Shown here one piece after another: positions 1-11,067 of a stretch of 64,000 nucleotides of DNA. A program made the translations under genes and the position numbers. Within the stretch, counting starts at the first letter, position 1. Each line of letters begins with the position of its first letter. The notes below the pieces were generated by a model. The model saw nothing but the letters and a program-made list of their open reading frames with translations. It was not told the DNA's origin and did no database searches. Source of the stretch: Daphnia carinata (lineage: Eukaryota; Arthropoda; Branchiopoda; Diplostraca; Daphniidae); the NCBI RefSeq assembly GCF_022539665.2, contig NC_081333.1:7438971-7502970 (forward strand), read 5' to 3'.

Positions 1-3000
1 CGGTGAGTAGACAAGCTGAATAGACAAATCAAAGTGTTACATTGTCTTCTTATCAAATATTTGTAATGTAAGAAGAAGGTTTGTTTGTTTATACCTTCCA
101 TGGCTCGCATTGGAGTACTAAAACTAGCGCTGTGATGATGGAGTGAAGCCGGACTGTTCCAATCGTTCCAGCAATCAGTTTGCTGTACTTGCTCGTGGCT
201 ACGTGTACTTGTCGTCGAAGCCATCATGTGTGCCACTGTGATTTAAAAAAAAAAGCCCAAACACTGCGTGAAAATCAACGGCCGCCGCACCAAAAGTAAA
301 CTAGCGACACTGTCCGACTCGGATGGCGATTGTTAAAAACGGATCGTTGTCACTTGAAGTATTTAACAAAGTGTCTAAATCTCCTTTTTTTTGTGTGCGT
401 AAACTGTCACGATATGTGGCGATGGACGTAGTCAAGGATCAAACGAGAGATTTGGACTGCGCACTGAGATGGACTAGGCTGGTATATCGTTGGTCGAAGA
501 AGATGAAGACCAAGACGAAGACGAGAGGAGACTCATCAACGTTGTCTATTCAACTGAGAAGTGGATATCCCCCTCCTTTCACGGAAAGTAAAGTCAAAGA
601 AGGAGGAGCAGGACGAGAATAAAAAAGAGGATTTTCCCTTTGGGTCGTCTGTCTGGGCAACGGGCCGCTTCATCACCGCCCACGCAGCAGCTGATCTCTG
701 TACACTCGTAACACGGGGAGCAAAAGCTATCGCTCCGCCTACTCTACTTTTCCCTCCTCCTCTTCTTTATTGACTCATTCCTTTCTGGCTCTGATTGCTT
801 CATCCAATTGAATTCTGTTTAACTCTGATGATGCGGTTTGTTGACGTGGAATGCCCGCTTTCGTCGCGTCCATCGTTTTTGGTTTCACCCAATCTTCTTC
901 CTTTTTCTTTTTTGTTTCCTCAGCTACACGAAAAAAGCCAAACAGTCTTTTCGTTAATTCAATCATTAGCGCTTGATTATCACTCTAGTCAACGTCGGCT
1001 GCTGATAGAGTTGTATGCGTTTACCGCGCGTGTTCTTCTCCTTTAGATGTTCTTCACGCGAGCGATGATGTCATCTTCGATCATCGCACGGGAGCAGCAC
1101 GAGTTGGCATCGTAAAATCCATTTGTTTCGACAAATGTGTCAACTAATACGGTGGCTCTTTGCCGACATTTCAAATTGCATGAAGTTCCCCGATGACCTC
1201 CCCCCGCCGGCAGCCTTCCTGACCCGCACCTGGCATCCATGAACCTACAGGCCGAACGCAGTTAAGAAACCATTTAAGGTCGAAATGCTTATTACGTGAT
1301 TGATGATAGAAATTCTACATTTTTCGTTTTCAGACAAAAATACTTCACGCTGCGCTTTACTGTTAAAATGGGAAACTACCGGAAATGCAATAGGACGATG
1401 TACGTGCATTTGTACTGACCCGCCTGCAAACGCTTGTGGAAAAGGTAAAACTAGTTTGATTTACTTACACTTTCAGTGGCTTTTCTTGTCCGAGTTCTTT
1501 TTTTTTTAAATTTAACTAATTGAACATCCATGAGTAATGGATCTTCCTTGGACTCCTGGTTTTGAGGTGGCATTCTAATTCATTTCGGTTAAATGCAAGG
1601 AATTTTATTTTTAGCTTTCTTTGATTGGAAGGAGGTATGAAACATTTTTTCCAATGCCATGATTGAACGCTCGCCGATTCCTTGTGCTTTTTTTTATTCG
1701 TGGAATAGTAAAATGCAAAGTTAAAGTCTTCGTAGCGTGACACACCGTGCCCTTAACGTTTTCGGTTTCACCGCTGGACGCCGACATTCGGGTGTGATAG
1801 CTAGGACCAGTATTTCTTTTCTAATGAAATTTGGTTCATTTGATCTAACGTTGTATATGTTTCCCTGCTATCAAATCACTCGACATCTTATTAGATTCCT
1901 AAATCGGAAAAATCTCATTTAAGTTGGGAAACTTCTTTTTGGCAAACCGCTCGTTTACTCTTCTCGAAAGCCGTGTAGATGGCTCTTCTAAGAAATGAAA
2001 TTAAAACGTCACTTTCCTTTCTCACATCGTCAGCTTTGACGAGATTTTACTGTTGTAACTCGGGATGTTGTTGTTATGATTCTCATCTCTCTGTTTCAAC
2101 CGGTCAAATGAAAGGAACTTCAAAGTTATGCCAATAAAAATAGCTTGCATCCCAACTGCTAAGGAAGACATCCTTCCAGTTTTCAAAGTCATGGTTTCCG
2201 CAGTCATGAATTTCAATTTCGCTGCGATCTTTCTCACTTCATACTCACGACGAGCATTCGACCGACTAAACGCAAACAGAAACACGGGGAAAGGTTAAAA
2301 AAAAAAAAATCACAAACCATTCGAAAAAAACCAATTGACTTCAACTGTGGATTTTTATTAGAACTCGAGGGACCAATTTGCTACGATTTACGATTAGGAA
2401 AATAGTGAACTGGCCAGCTGCTGTCCTTTTTTTTTTTTTTATCTTTTATTTTCGTTGTTGTTTCCTTCATTTCTTTTTTTCCCCTTCCGTTTGAAATATA
2501 GTCTCTGAGCTGCTGGATGCGCTGCAAAAACTTCGAGGAACGTATGTGTGTTCGTGTATGTGTAACGTGTGCAGATGAGGCGCGCTGTATATATAGAAGA
2601 AAGAAGAAGAAGTAAAAAAAAAAAAAAGGAGGGTTTGTTATGCTGTTGCTCCAGCCATCCAGCCTTCAAGCATCTCCGGGTGGCTTCGGCTACCTATAAT
2701 TCCGTCAACACCCGCGCGTGCGCCGCTGAAATTCAGTACCAAGTGACGAATGATGAGGACGGAATGCCGATCCGAGGGGCGCGGCTTCACTCATACCGAC
2801 GCCCGGGCGGAGCCTATCGGACGAAACAAAGTCGGACCGTTCACTCGTCCGTGGTCATTCCAATCCTCACCGCTAGCCAATTCCGCCATCATTCGATTAA
2901 CGGATTACTAATCCATCAAATGCCACGTTTTACTCCTCCCACGGCGCTCTTTTTTTATTTCGTTTGCTCGCAATCCTTATCGTGTAAACCACGATATTGG

Positions 3001-3770
3001 CAACGGCAATTGCCAACTTTTAGATTCATTTCGAATTCATTCCGTTTGTTTGTCTAGTCTTCAATCTTTTTTTTTCTTTCTTAGTTTTAACTAATGCAAA
3101 GTTTCATTTATCTTTTTTTTTCGCTTTTTTTCGAAATCAAGTCTCAGGTAAACAAGCGGCGGGATATGTCTATCTTTAGATACCCAGATCCTGGCCAGAA
3201 GCTGTCGGGAATCGGGTAGAGACAGGGCCAGGAGCCGTAGCGGTTTTCTCTGTGTATACAAGGGACCGTTTTAAAAATAGGGTCGAGGTAAATAAAAACA
3301 AAAACACAGGCAACATTGAAGAAAAATATATTTATCTGTATACTGCGTGTGTATATAAAAGAAGGAGAGCGGGAGTTATCTCCCTCCGCTGCCGCCGCCA
3401 TGTCGGAAGAGGGGACGTGAAGTTTTATACGATTCGATGATGTACAAATGACTTTCAGACTTGGCATACTTCACAATCCCCAGCTCCTCTAATGAGGAGC
3501 CCTAGCTGTCCCGGCGGCTGCAGATTTGTGGCCGAAACTCTTGTAGGAGCTGCTACGGTCATACAGTGTGTGTGTGTGTGAACGCTCTTCAGCATCTCCT
3601 GCGCATCCGGAGGGGGGGCTAAAATATCTACTACCATCACTATGCCACTATTATAGGTACTATGCTATTGTAGCTGCTTTTCTTTTTGGGTGCTTTTTTT
3701 TATTGAGTTCTATTTATTCCCTTCTTTTTTGTTTAGGAAAATAAAATGATGCAACAACTGGACTGATTTA

Positions 3771-3797
3771 GTGAGACAACTTGGATCATTGTCTCAC
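3771..3797. repeat. perfect inverted repeat (hairpin)
   Basis: GTGAGACAA at 3771-3779 is exactly complementary to TTGTCTCAC at 3789-3797, with a 9-nt loop. It lies about 400 bp from the tRNA-like remnant and may belong to the same mobile element, but that link is inferred only from proximity. Confidence 0.6.
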
Positions 3798-4179
3798 AAA
3801 TGAAACGTCATCCAACTTTGGCACGTCAAGAGGTAGCAGTTTAGATCCCCACTTCCTCGACGGTGCGCAATATGTTCATCCGCACCTACGTCATTTTTAA
3901 TAGATCGACCCTGCGTGTTCAAGTTACTTTCGTTGGATGACGAAAGCGAAATCCCTTCGCTCGTAGTGTTACAGGTAAAGCGGTCGTTGCTCTGTTACAT
4001 CCGGCTTACTTGACTGATGGTGGATTCCTTGACCAGATGATAGTTTTACATCACGACTTACTAAACGAGTCTCCCCTTTATTGCACTCGTCATATCCGTA
4101 GTATACACACTAGTGTCTGTCAGTTCTTCTTTAGTGCGTCATCAACACCATACGAAATCCAGAAGCGTTGACCTCTATA

Positions 4180-4254
4180 TCGAAAGAGATCGAACTCGCT
4201 GACCTCTCATATGTGGCTAATCTAATAAGACCATGTTTAAACCACTAAAACGAC
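4180..4254 (-). mobile_element. degenerate tRNA-derived (SINE-like) head
   Basis: Read on the minus strand, this stretch has a Pol III A-box-like segment (TTTTAGTGGTTTAAACATGG, complement of 4231-4250). About 45 nt downstream is a B-box-like segment (GGTCAGCGAGTTCGATCTC, complement of 4186-4204). The spacing fits a tRNA. The T stem and acceptor stem do not pair well, so a working tRNA is unlikely and a SINE head or tRNA pseudogene fits better. The end of the element was not located. Confidence 0.4.
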
Positions 4255-5327
4255 TTGAAAAAAAAAGTGCTCGATGTGTGCAAACCGAGGTTGAGTCGTG
4301 TCGCTGTCCTTAAAAAAATATACATATATAAAGCTATTACTGCAACAACGACTTCCGATACTATGTCGGACGTGTTAGCGAGCAGTGAGGAAAAAAAACT
4401 TGACCAAGAGGGGTGTAAGCCGAGCTGTCAGAACATTTGTGAATGTGGCGGACAAACAATCCATCTTGACTCCAACACCCACCCACCCCGTTTTCTTCTC
4501 TACTTCGAGTGTGTCTATGTGTATGTTACAAGTCCAGTGATGGTCAATCGGCCACTCCTTGTGACGGAGAACTCGGATCGCATGTCAACTTCGCACCAAC
4601 GACTGGCAACTGGAAGAGGTCGTACGTTGTTCTTTTGACCCACCCGTCTCATAACAGTTTTATTGTCGCACATTGATGTCCAGTTTTTTTTTTTTGTTTC
4701 TCTTGCTATTTTAGGGGACTCTCGTGTACAGTGTGTACAAGACAAATCCGCTGCTTCGCGCCCGCGCTAACACACATGCTTTTCTCCAAAATAAAGACAC
4801 CCAACACTTGGTGTTCGCCAGTTTTTCCAACAGTCACAATTCCGCTGGAAATAGGGTGACTCCCCGATTCTAAAGGTTGCTCTACTGGTTTGAAACAGAA
4901 GGAATTCTCAGACAAATGGGGGATTCCTGATGGTGTAAGAGTAGCCGTCGGAGGGGGGAGACCGCACGCTGGGTTAGTGATGGTTTCCGTGAAATTCTCC
5001 CTTACACAAACGTTTGTCCACGGCACGGTGATCCCCCGGCAGCAGCCGGTTTTGGCAGTTAAGAGGATGTTTCTCCAACTCGAAACTGGCGAAAGATTAG
5101 TTCTTCCTTTACGTCCTCATGTTCTTTCGCAGAAGATCACATACAACCGATCGCCAACGGGCGAGAACTCTTTTACACCAAGTTGAGATTTCTCTCTCAA
5201 AGCCTCTTCCCATTCATAAGATGAGCCGTGGGAGTAAAAAACGAAACTATTTAACTGTTAGGGATATTTTGGTATTGTGTACTTATATCGGGTATCACAG
5301 GATACAGCGTAATATGAGTATCAACAA

Positions 5328-6538
5328 TTAGATATGAGGCGAAATCGATTTGCATTCATTTTTCATGTCAACTCGACTTCTAAAAAAGTAACAAAAACAA
5401 CAGTTGGGCCCTGGATCAGGGCTATAAATATTTTTCACGACAGTGAGTTGAAATTCGTCTTTGTTCAGGTGTTTGCTGTGTAATCTCAGGTTAGGGACAC
5501 TGCACCAATAGCGTCCAAGGAAAGGAGTTGGAGTCGATGCTGTTCCTTTGGCAGGTCCCCTTGAAACATGGTTGACGGTCAGCACGACACACTGATGTAC
5601 TACAGCTAGCCGTTTCAAATCGCTGGCCACTTTGTTAAGTAAGCTGATGGCTTTGATAAAGAAACACAAAGTATAATTAACTCTTAAGCGCGTTATTCAA
5701 ATGATGTTTTACGACGTTTGCAACGTTTGAGTTCATGAAAGAGACGTTTTTGTCGCGTACCATCATTGAACGAGTCACCGCGAATTGGTAAGAATAAGGT
5801 GGCTAAACTATCAATGACGACAAGCTTGTACTCCCTCATTCCTGGAGCCCATAACATTTCCATCAGGTGATAAACATCATTCACATAACAGAAGTGGATC
5901 CTTTCTAAACTTTTCATATGGTCCCCATCCTGAAATCCATTAACGAAAGTGTTTTACGATATGATACAGAATTGGGTAAAATTAAAGATTGCTCTACTGA
6001 CTTCTTGTAAACTATGCATGATTTCCAGTGTTCTTTCAGCATTTGCATCAGAGGTTGTGAGATAGCAAACCATATGTTGCTGTTTAAGTGCAGTGTTTGC
6101 TGTCAATTGTAATGCCAGCTGTGTCTTTCCAGATCCAGGTTCCCCAAATACCTCAACTAGTCTTCCACTTGGAATGCCTCCATCCAACATTTTGTCAACT
6201 CTATCTTAGTTTATTTTAATTTGAATCCATTAAGATCTATTTCATCATACAAACCAATTTTTATTACGTTATTACTTACCAATTCCACTCGTGATGATGG
6301 TCATTCTTTTTAAGAGCATTTCATACAATTTATCCCCTCTTAATGGTTTGCTGTTGTTAGCTGCTAGAATCTGATCTTTTATTTTTATGATTTCACTAAC
6401 ATTTTGCCCGATCAAATTAGCAATTTTGTCATTATTGTACTGCACAAAGTCAAGTGAAGTCAAAACTTTATGGGCTTTAAGTAATTCTAGTTTATCTAAA
6501 GTAAGTAGGGGACTAATGCTTTCGGAAAGGAGATTCAT
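5328..6538 (-). CDS. RAD51D: RAD51D-like RecA-family recombinase paralogue
   Basis: Four exons: 6538-6280, 6204-6002, 5929-5713 and 5650-5328, giving 333 residues; human RAD51D is about 328. RAD51D works with other RAD51 paralogues in homologous-recombination repair in the nucleus. The N-terminal ~80 residues match the helical domain of RAD51D. Walker A is GEPGSGKT at about residues 107-114 and Walker B is LVVID at about 190-194. A segment with TVNHVSRG in the last exon fits the core strand after Walker B. Introns are 62-75 bp with GT-AG ends. The start at 6538 is preferred because homology begins there and the upstream frame is hydrophobic noise. The last ~30 residues are divergent. The gene is head to head with the FUS-like gene, 427 bp apart. 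Confidence 0.88.
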
Positions 6539-6965
6539 TTTTACAAAATCGCAGAAAATAAAAACAAAGCAATACCATATTAAACATTGAATAACGTTCT
6601 GTTTTGGTTTCCAGAGTTTGAAATGACAAAGATTCAAAGGTTGCCAAAGTTGTAACATTAATCGCTGATAAATATGTTTTATGAAGGAAAACTCTTCATA
6701 GTCAAAATCAGCTATTTTAATTATTTCATGAGATTCTTCATTAGAGAATGAATAAAAAACAAAAAATACAATTATATATTAAACTATTAATTTTCAGCTT
6801 GGTGTTTTGCTTGTCTATCAGGCAGCATTGTAGAGGAAAAAAGTGGCAGCGCTGTGCTAAGCATCCCTAGGAGAGTTTAGACATTTTTACCAAAGCGTTA
6901 CAACCGGAACCCGGGCTGGGCATTTTCTGAAGCAACCATCTCGTTCTGACGTTAGTGAATCAATC
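6539..6965. promoter_or_regulatory. shared upstream region of RAD51D and caz
   Basis: These 427 bp separate the two start codons of divergently transcribed genes, so both promoters must lie here or in the first caz intron. I see no clear TATA box or named core element. The role as a bidirectional promoter is inferred from arrangement only. Confidence 0.4.
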
Positions 6966-9900
6966 ATGGGAGATAATCGTAAGTTGAATTTAATAAAAGT
7001 AATTTCTAAAAGTAGAAGTAGACTGGCTTGTTTGTCAAAAATGTGTATACCAAACATCTATATTTCTGTCTTTTAGTCTATTTAAGCTAAAATATGTTGA
7101 AATAACCTTGAAAATTTGTGAAATCCCGAACAAGTTTGCTGCTTGTGCCTATGATTCATTAGTAGTTTATTTAAATTTTGCAGAGTATGGATATTCTGGA
7201 GGGGGTGGAGGTGGTTATGGTGGCTACAGCAGTTATGATCAGACAGCGCCTGCATATGGAGGTCCTCCGGCTGGAGCTGCTGCAAGCAGTGGATGGGGAA
7301 GCCAAGGTCAAAGCGCAGCACCATACTCTGGCTATTCAGGAGGTGATGGCTCAGCAGGAGGATATAGTACCCAGCAAGGTGGTGCTGGTGGTGCTCCATC
7401 TACTGCCTATCCTTCAGGTTTTTAAAACTTTTGTTTCTGTATATTAACATGAATCAAACATATTTTGTCACTTTAGGAAGCAGCAGTGCTGGCTACAGTG
7501 CTTATGGAGAACAAGCCCCTTATGGTGGTGGTGGAGCTGGCTATGACAATGCTGGATCATATGGTGGATCTGCTTCTTATGGAGGTAATTACAATCCTTA
7601 AATGTATGTGATCGGCCTTTTCCTTCATGATTGCTATTGTGTCATAGGCGGCGGCAGTGGTGGAGGAGGTTACGGCGGCGGCGATAGAGGTGATCGAAGT
7701 GCTGGAGGGGGAGGTTTCAGGTGAGTTTTGTTTTGAACTATCTGTTGAAATTGTTTTAAAAACTAAGTAGCTAATTTAGGGTGTGTAATCTTATATCAGT
7801 AACTGAAAAAGCTTTGGGTGAGTGTATCAACATACACTTTCAGTGTCATTGTAAAATTTCGTGGTGATGTGTTTAAAAAAATTGGCTATGCTCCAATCAA
7901 TCTGGTTTAACAGATGGGTATTCCCTATTATGGAAAACAATGGTTACGCAAAGAAGTGCGTTGGGAATTATGGGACATGTGACAGTATTCAATTTTTCGA
8001 TTAAATTTTTTTTTTATTAACTTTTTTTTTTTTTTAAGTAATTGGTAATGAATACTTTTGTATACGTTTACATCAACATAGTTTTGGTAATGTGATGACT
8101 CTTCGTTCGTAAAAGTTCGGGTTGGATTCCATTGTGCCGAGTGCATACTTCAAAAAGAACTCAAAGTTGGTCATTCTGGGAAACAATTTTTATTTTCGCA
8201 ACTGAAAGCTGTAGCGTGTTTAAAACGAGGGTGTAATGTTTCTTTTATGATTTAATTTTAACTTGGATTACGACGTAGTAAAATAGCTTCATTGTTCATT
8301 AAATTTTATCATATATTGTGTTCCATAATAACTTTGAAAGCAAGATGGCAAATGCCTCTTGGTGTCAATTTGGTGTTAAAGACAGGGTATAGCAAATGTA
8401 TCTTTCTGGCTATTGCAGTCATAACGCTGGAAGCAGAGACGGGTTTCCCAAAGGTAATTCAAAAGGTTCATCTAACGATGCCTTCCTTACTGTGTCTACT
8501 TCTGGTACGGTATATCACGTTCTTGCCATTGTGATGAAAATCTTCGACTTCCAAATCACATTCCTGTTGGTGCAAGTATCAAGCCAAATACTCTATCTCC
8601 ATCTTTATTCTTATTACATCTCCTGGTGTGTATTTACGATATATGCGGCACAGAACTTCTCTGCTCTTGTTGTAAGAGTATCAGACTTTCTGCGTGTAAA
8701 GTGAATTACCTGGAGTATGTTTTACCTTTTTATTTGCTACGGTATTTCAGTCAATTGTCAGCCACTTTCCATGATTTAAAATCCCAAAATAGGCCGAATG
8801 AGTACTAGCCTTTAAGCGGTGTGTGTGTGTGTATGGTAAAAACAAAATTCCATCAAGCAGCATGGTTTGTTCCGAAAACTTCCAAAAGGTTGTTGTGTGT
8901 AAAAATAATTCAACAGAAAAATAATGGTACGGTGTGTCAAAGCAAACAAACCAATTCAGAACAACCATCGGTTGTTTGTAACATAGACAGTTGATTTAAA
9001 CTGGTCTATAAAGGGTAAGACAAAATGAAACAAACACGGTAAAACAGATCGGCAAAAGGTTAAATTTACTCATGGAAAGTTTGGTGAACGGTCCGACTAA
9101 AGTAATTAGTACATCCTGTAACCCTACTGTGGGACTTGTTTATGCCGTCGTTTATTTTAAATTTGAAGCTCATTTAATATTGTATGGACATCTTGCTTTT
9201 AAGGAGGAGCTGGCCCACCCGTTGGAGATGATCGAATAGTCATGGATGACAGTGTATTCGTATCTGGGCTTCCAGAAAACGTAACAGAGGCTGAGATTGA
9301 AAATTTGTTTGGATCGATTGGCGTTATCAAAGTATGTAACAGCCTTTTCTCTAAATCAATTTTTTTTAGTGCTTGATATTTGCTGTTTTTGTTCTGTGAT
9401 AGATTGACAAAAAAACAGGCAAACCGAAAATCTGGTTATTCAAAGATCGTGACACAGGCGCTCCTAAAGGAGAGGCAACAATTACTTACGATGATCCTAA
9501 CGCTGCATCCGCCGCAATCCAGTGGTTCAACGGTTTGTAATTTTTAGTTCTAATTCATTTTGTCGTAAAAAAAAAAAGTTATCTCTAAATAACTGAAATT
9601 CATATTCCAGGACAACCATTTAATAACGGACCAACGCTGAAAATCTCTTTTGCCACGAGGAAGAATAACTTCCCAGGTGGATTTCGTGGTGGACGCGGCG
9701 GAGCACGTGGAGGAGGATTTGGTGGCGGAGGAGGATTTGGTGGAGGCGGTCGCGATAGTAACGGCGGAGGCTTCGGTGGCAGGGGTGGTGGCCGAGGAGG
9801 TGGTGATCGCGGTGGCAGTAGTGATCGCGGTGGTCGTGGTGGAGGTGGACCACCATCAGGCGGTAGGGAAAGCAAACTGATTAGTTGCTGCCCGTTTGCG

Positions 9901-10798
9901 ATTTTTAATTTTCTTGCATTCACATTTTGGTAGGTCCTGGCCGAGAAGGCGACTGGCGCTGTGCGGAACCATCCTGTGGAAACACCAACTTTGCATGGCG
10001 CTCTGAATGCAACCGCTGCAAAGCCCCTCGTTCTGATTTGGCTGGCGGAGGCGGACCTCAAGGTGGCGGAGGAGCTTCTAGTGGTTATATTTAATTCCAA
10101 TCAAACTTTCTTAATGAGTGAACTGAAAACGCTACTGACTGATTCTGGAAATTCAAGTACCTAACGTTTGGAGTTGTTCCAAATCCGGTACCTAATGGAC
10201 AGAATACGCCGGAAGCGCGTAAAAAGCATGATTGGGATTCATCATTAGATCCAACTTTTTGTATCAATTCCAATACCTATTGTCACGTTTCAAATTACAG
10301 ATGATGATGATCGTGGAAGCCGCGGTGGTGGCTTCGGACGTGGAGGAAGCCGTGGTGGTCGTGGCGGAGACAGTTCATCAAGAGGTGGATTCCGCGGTGG
10401 TAGGGGAGACGATGGTAAGAAGATTTTTTTTTTTAATAAATATTTTCTTTGCCGTTTAAAGTTATTATGGTGTTTCTTTAGATGGAGGATTTAATCGTGG
10501 AGGTGGACGAGGTGGTGGATATGGAGATCGTGGCGGGTTTGGTGACCGTGGTGGACGCGGTGGTGACCGTGGAGGCTACGGTGGTGGTCGCGGCGGATAC
10601 GGAGATCGCGGTGGCTTCCGCGGAGGAAGAGGTAGCGATAGAGGAGGCTATGGTGACCGCGGTGGAAGAGGTGGCGGCGGAGGCCCAAGTTTCGGGTATG
10701 ACTAGATTTTAGAGTTTATTTTGAAGAAAGGGTTATTCATTTTTCTTAATAATAAACATTGCAGTGACCGCGGACGTGATCGATCAAGGCCGTATTAG
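6966..10798 (+). CDS. caz: FUS/TAF15/EWSR1-family RNA-binding protein (cabeza-like)
   Basis: Twelve exons: 6966-6978, 7184-7417, 7477-7584, 7648-7720, 8419-8453, 9204-9331, 9403-9532, 9611-9862, 9934-10062 (or -10080), 10301-10414, 10482-10695 and 10765-10798, giving about 487 or 493 residues. FET proteins bind RNA in the nucleus and act in transcription and splicing. Domains in order: a Gly/Tyr/Ser/Gln-rich low-complexity N-terminus, an RRM at about 171-253 (starting near [11 protein letters not shown]), an RGG region, a RanBP2-type zinc finger ([10 protein letters not shown]...CNRCKAP, about 329-355) and a long RGG tail ending in RDRSRPY. Exon 5 is only 35 nt and is needed for frame. Exon 9 has two in-phase donors 18 nt apart, GTGGCG and GTGGTT. 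Most introns are 59-78 bp, but the two around exon 5 are about 700 bp. Confidence 0.92.
8419..8453 (+). other. caz: 35-nt microexon of caz
   Basis: TATTGCAG precedes the exon and GTAATT follows it. It enters in phase 2 and leaves in phase 1, linking exon 4 (…GGGF) to exon 6 ([10 protein letters not shown]) with [13 protein letters not shown]. Without it, exon 4 joined to exon 6 shifts frame and meets a stop within nine codons. It sits between introns of 698 and 750 bp, the longest in the gene. Confidence 0.8.
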
Positions 10799-10968
10799 AT
10801 TGGGTGCAAGTAACCGTCATTTTTTAAATGCTGTATCTATTATGTTCTAAGTTTTTTTTTGGTCTCGTGCGACAGTTGGCTGGAAAAGAAGAGAAAAGGT
10901 TCCATTTTTCTCTTCCTACTAGCCACCTTGAAACCGTAATAATACAACAACTTTTCAACTTAATACTT

Positions 10969-10974
10969 TTTATT
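10969..10974 (-). promoter_or_regulatory. poly(A) signal of the six-cysteine secreted protein gene
   Basis: AATAAA on the minus strand, about 95 bases beyond the stop codon. The gene is tail to tail with caz, whose stop codon lies 269 bp away. Confidence 0.5.
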
Positions 10975-11067
10975 TACTTCAACTAAATGTTATTGTTTGC
11001 GTGGATTATGGAACGAGGAGGGAGTATAAATTAGGAAAGAAAAATATGATACGAAAGGTTGTAGCGT

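Larger units (their letters stand above)
1..5327. other. 5.3 kb without a convincing gene
   Basis: No reading frame here resembles a known protein, and the short open frames are Phe/Lys-rich or overlap on both strands without splice support. The stretch holds short poly-T and poly-A runs, a CA/TG microsatellite near 3565-3582, a 9-bp-stem hairpin at 3771-3797 and a tRNA-like remnant near 4180-4254. It could contain untranslated exons of a gene outside the window. The 3' end of the RAD51D-like gene marks its right edge. Confidence 0.5.

Noticed and set aside
4180-4254. Functional tRNA gene
   Set aside because: Only the A-box and B-box resemble a tRNA; the T stem and acceptor stem do not pair, so a SINE or tRNA pseudogene is more likely.
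4706-5026. 106-codon minus-strand frame upstream of RAD51D
   Set aside because: It overlaps an equally long plus-strand frame, starts and ends without splice or promoter context, and resembles nothing known.
7082-7399. Minus-strand frame opposite caz exon 2 and similar frames opposite the RGG exons (e.g. 10491-10688)
   Set aside because: They are antisense shadows of Gly/Arg-rich coding repeats, giving His/Leu-rich translations.
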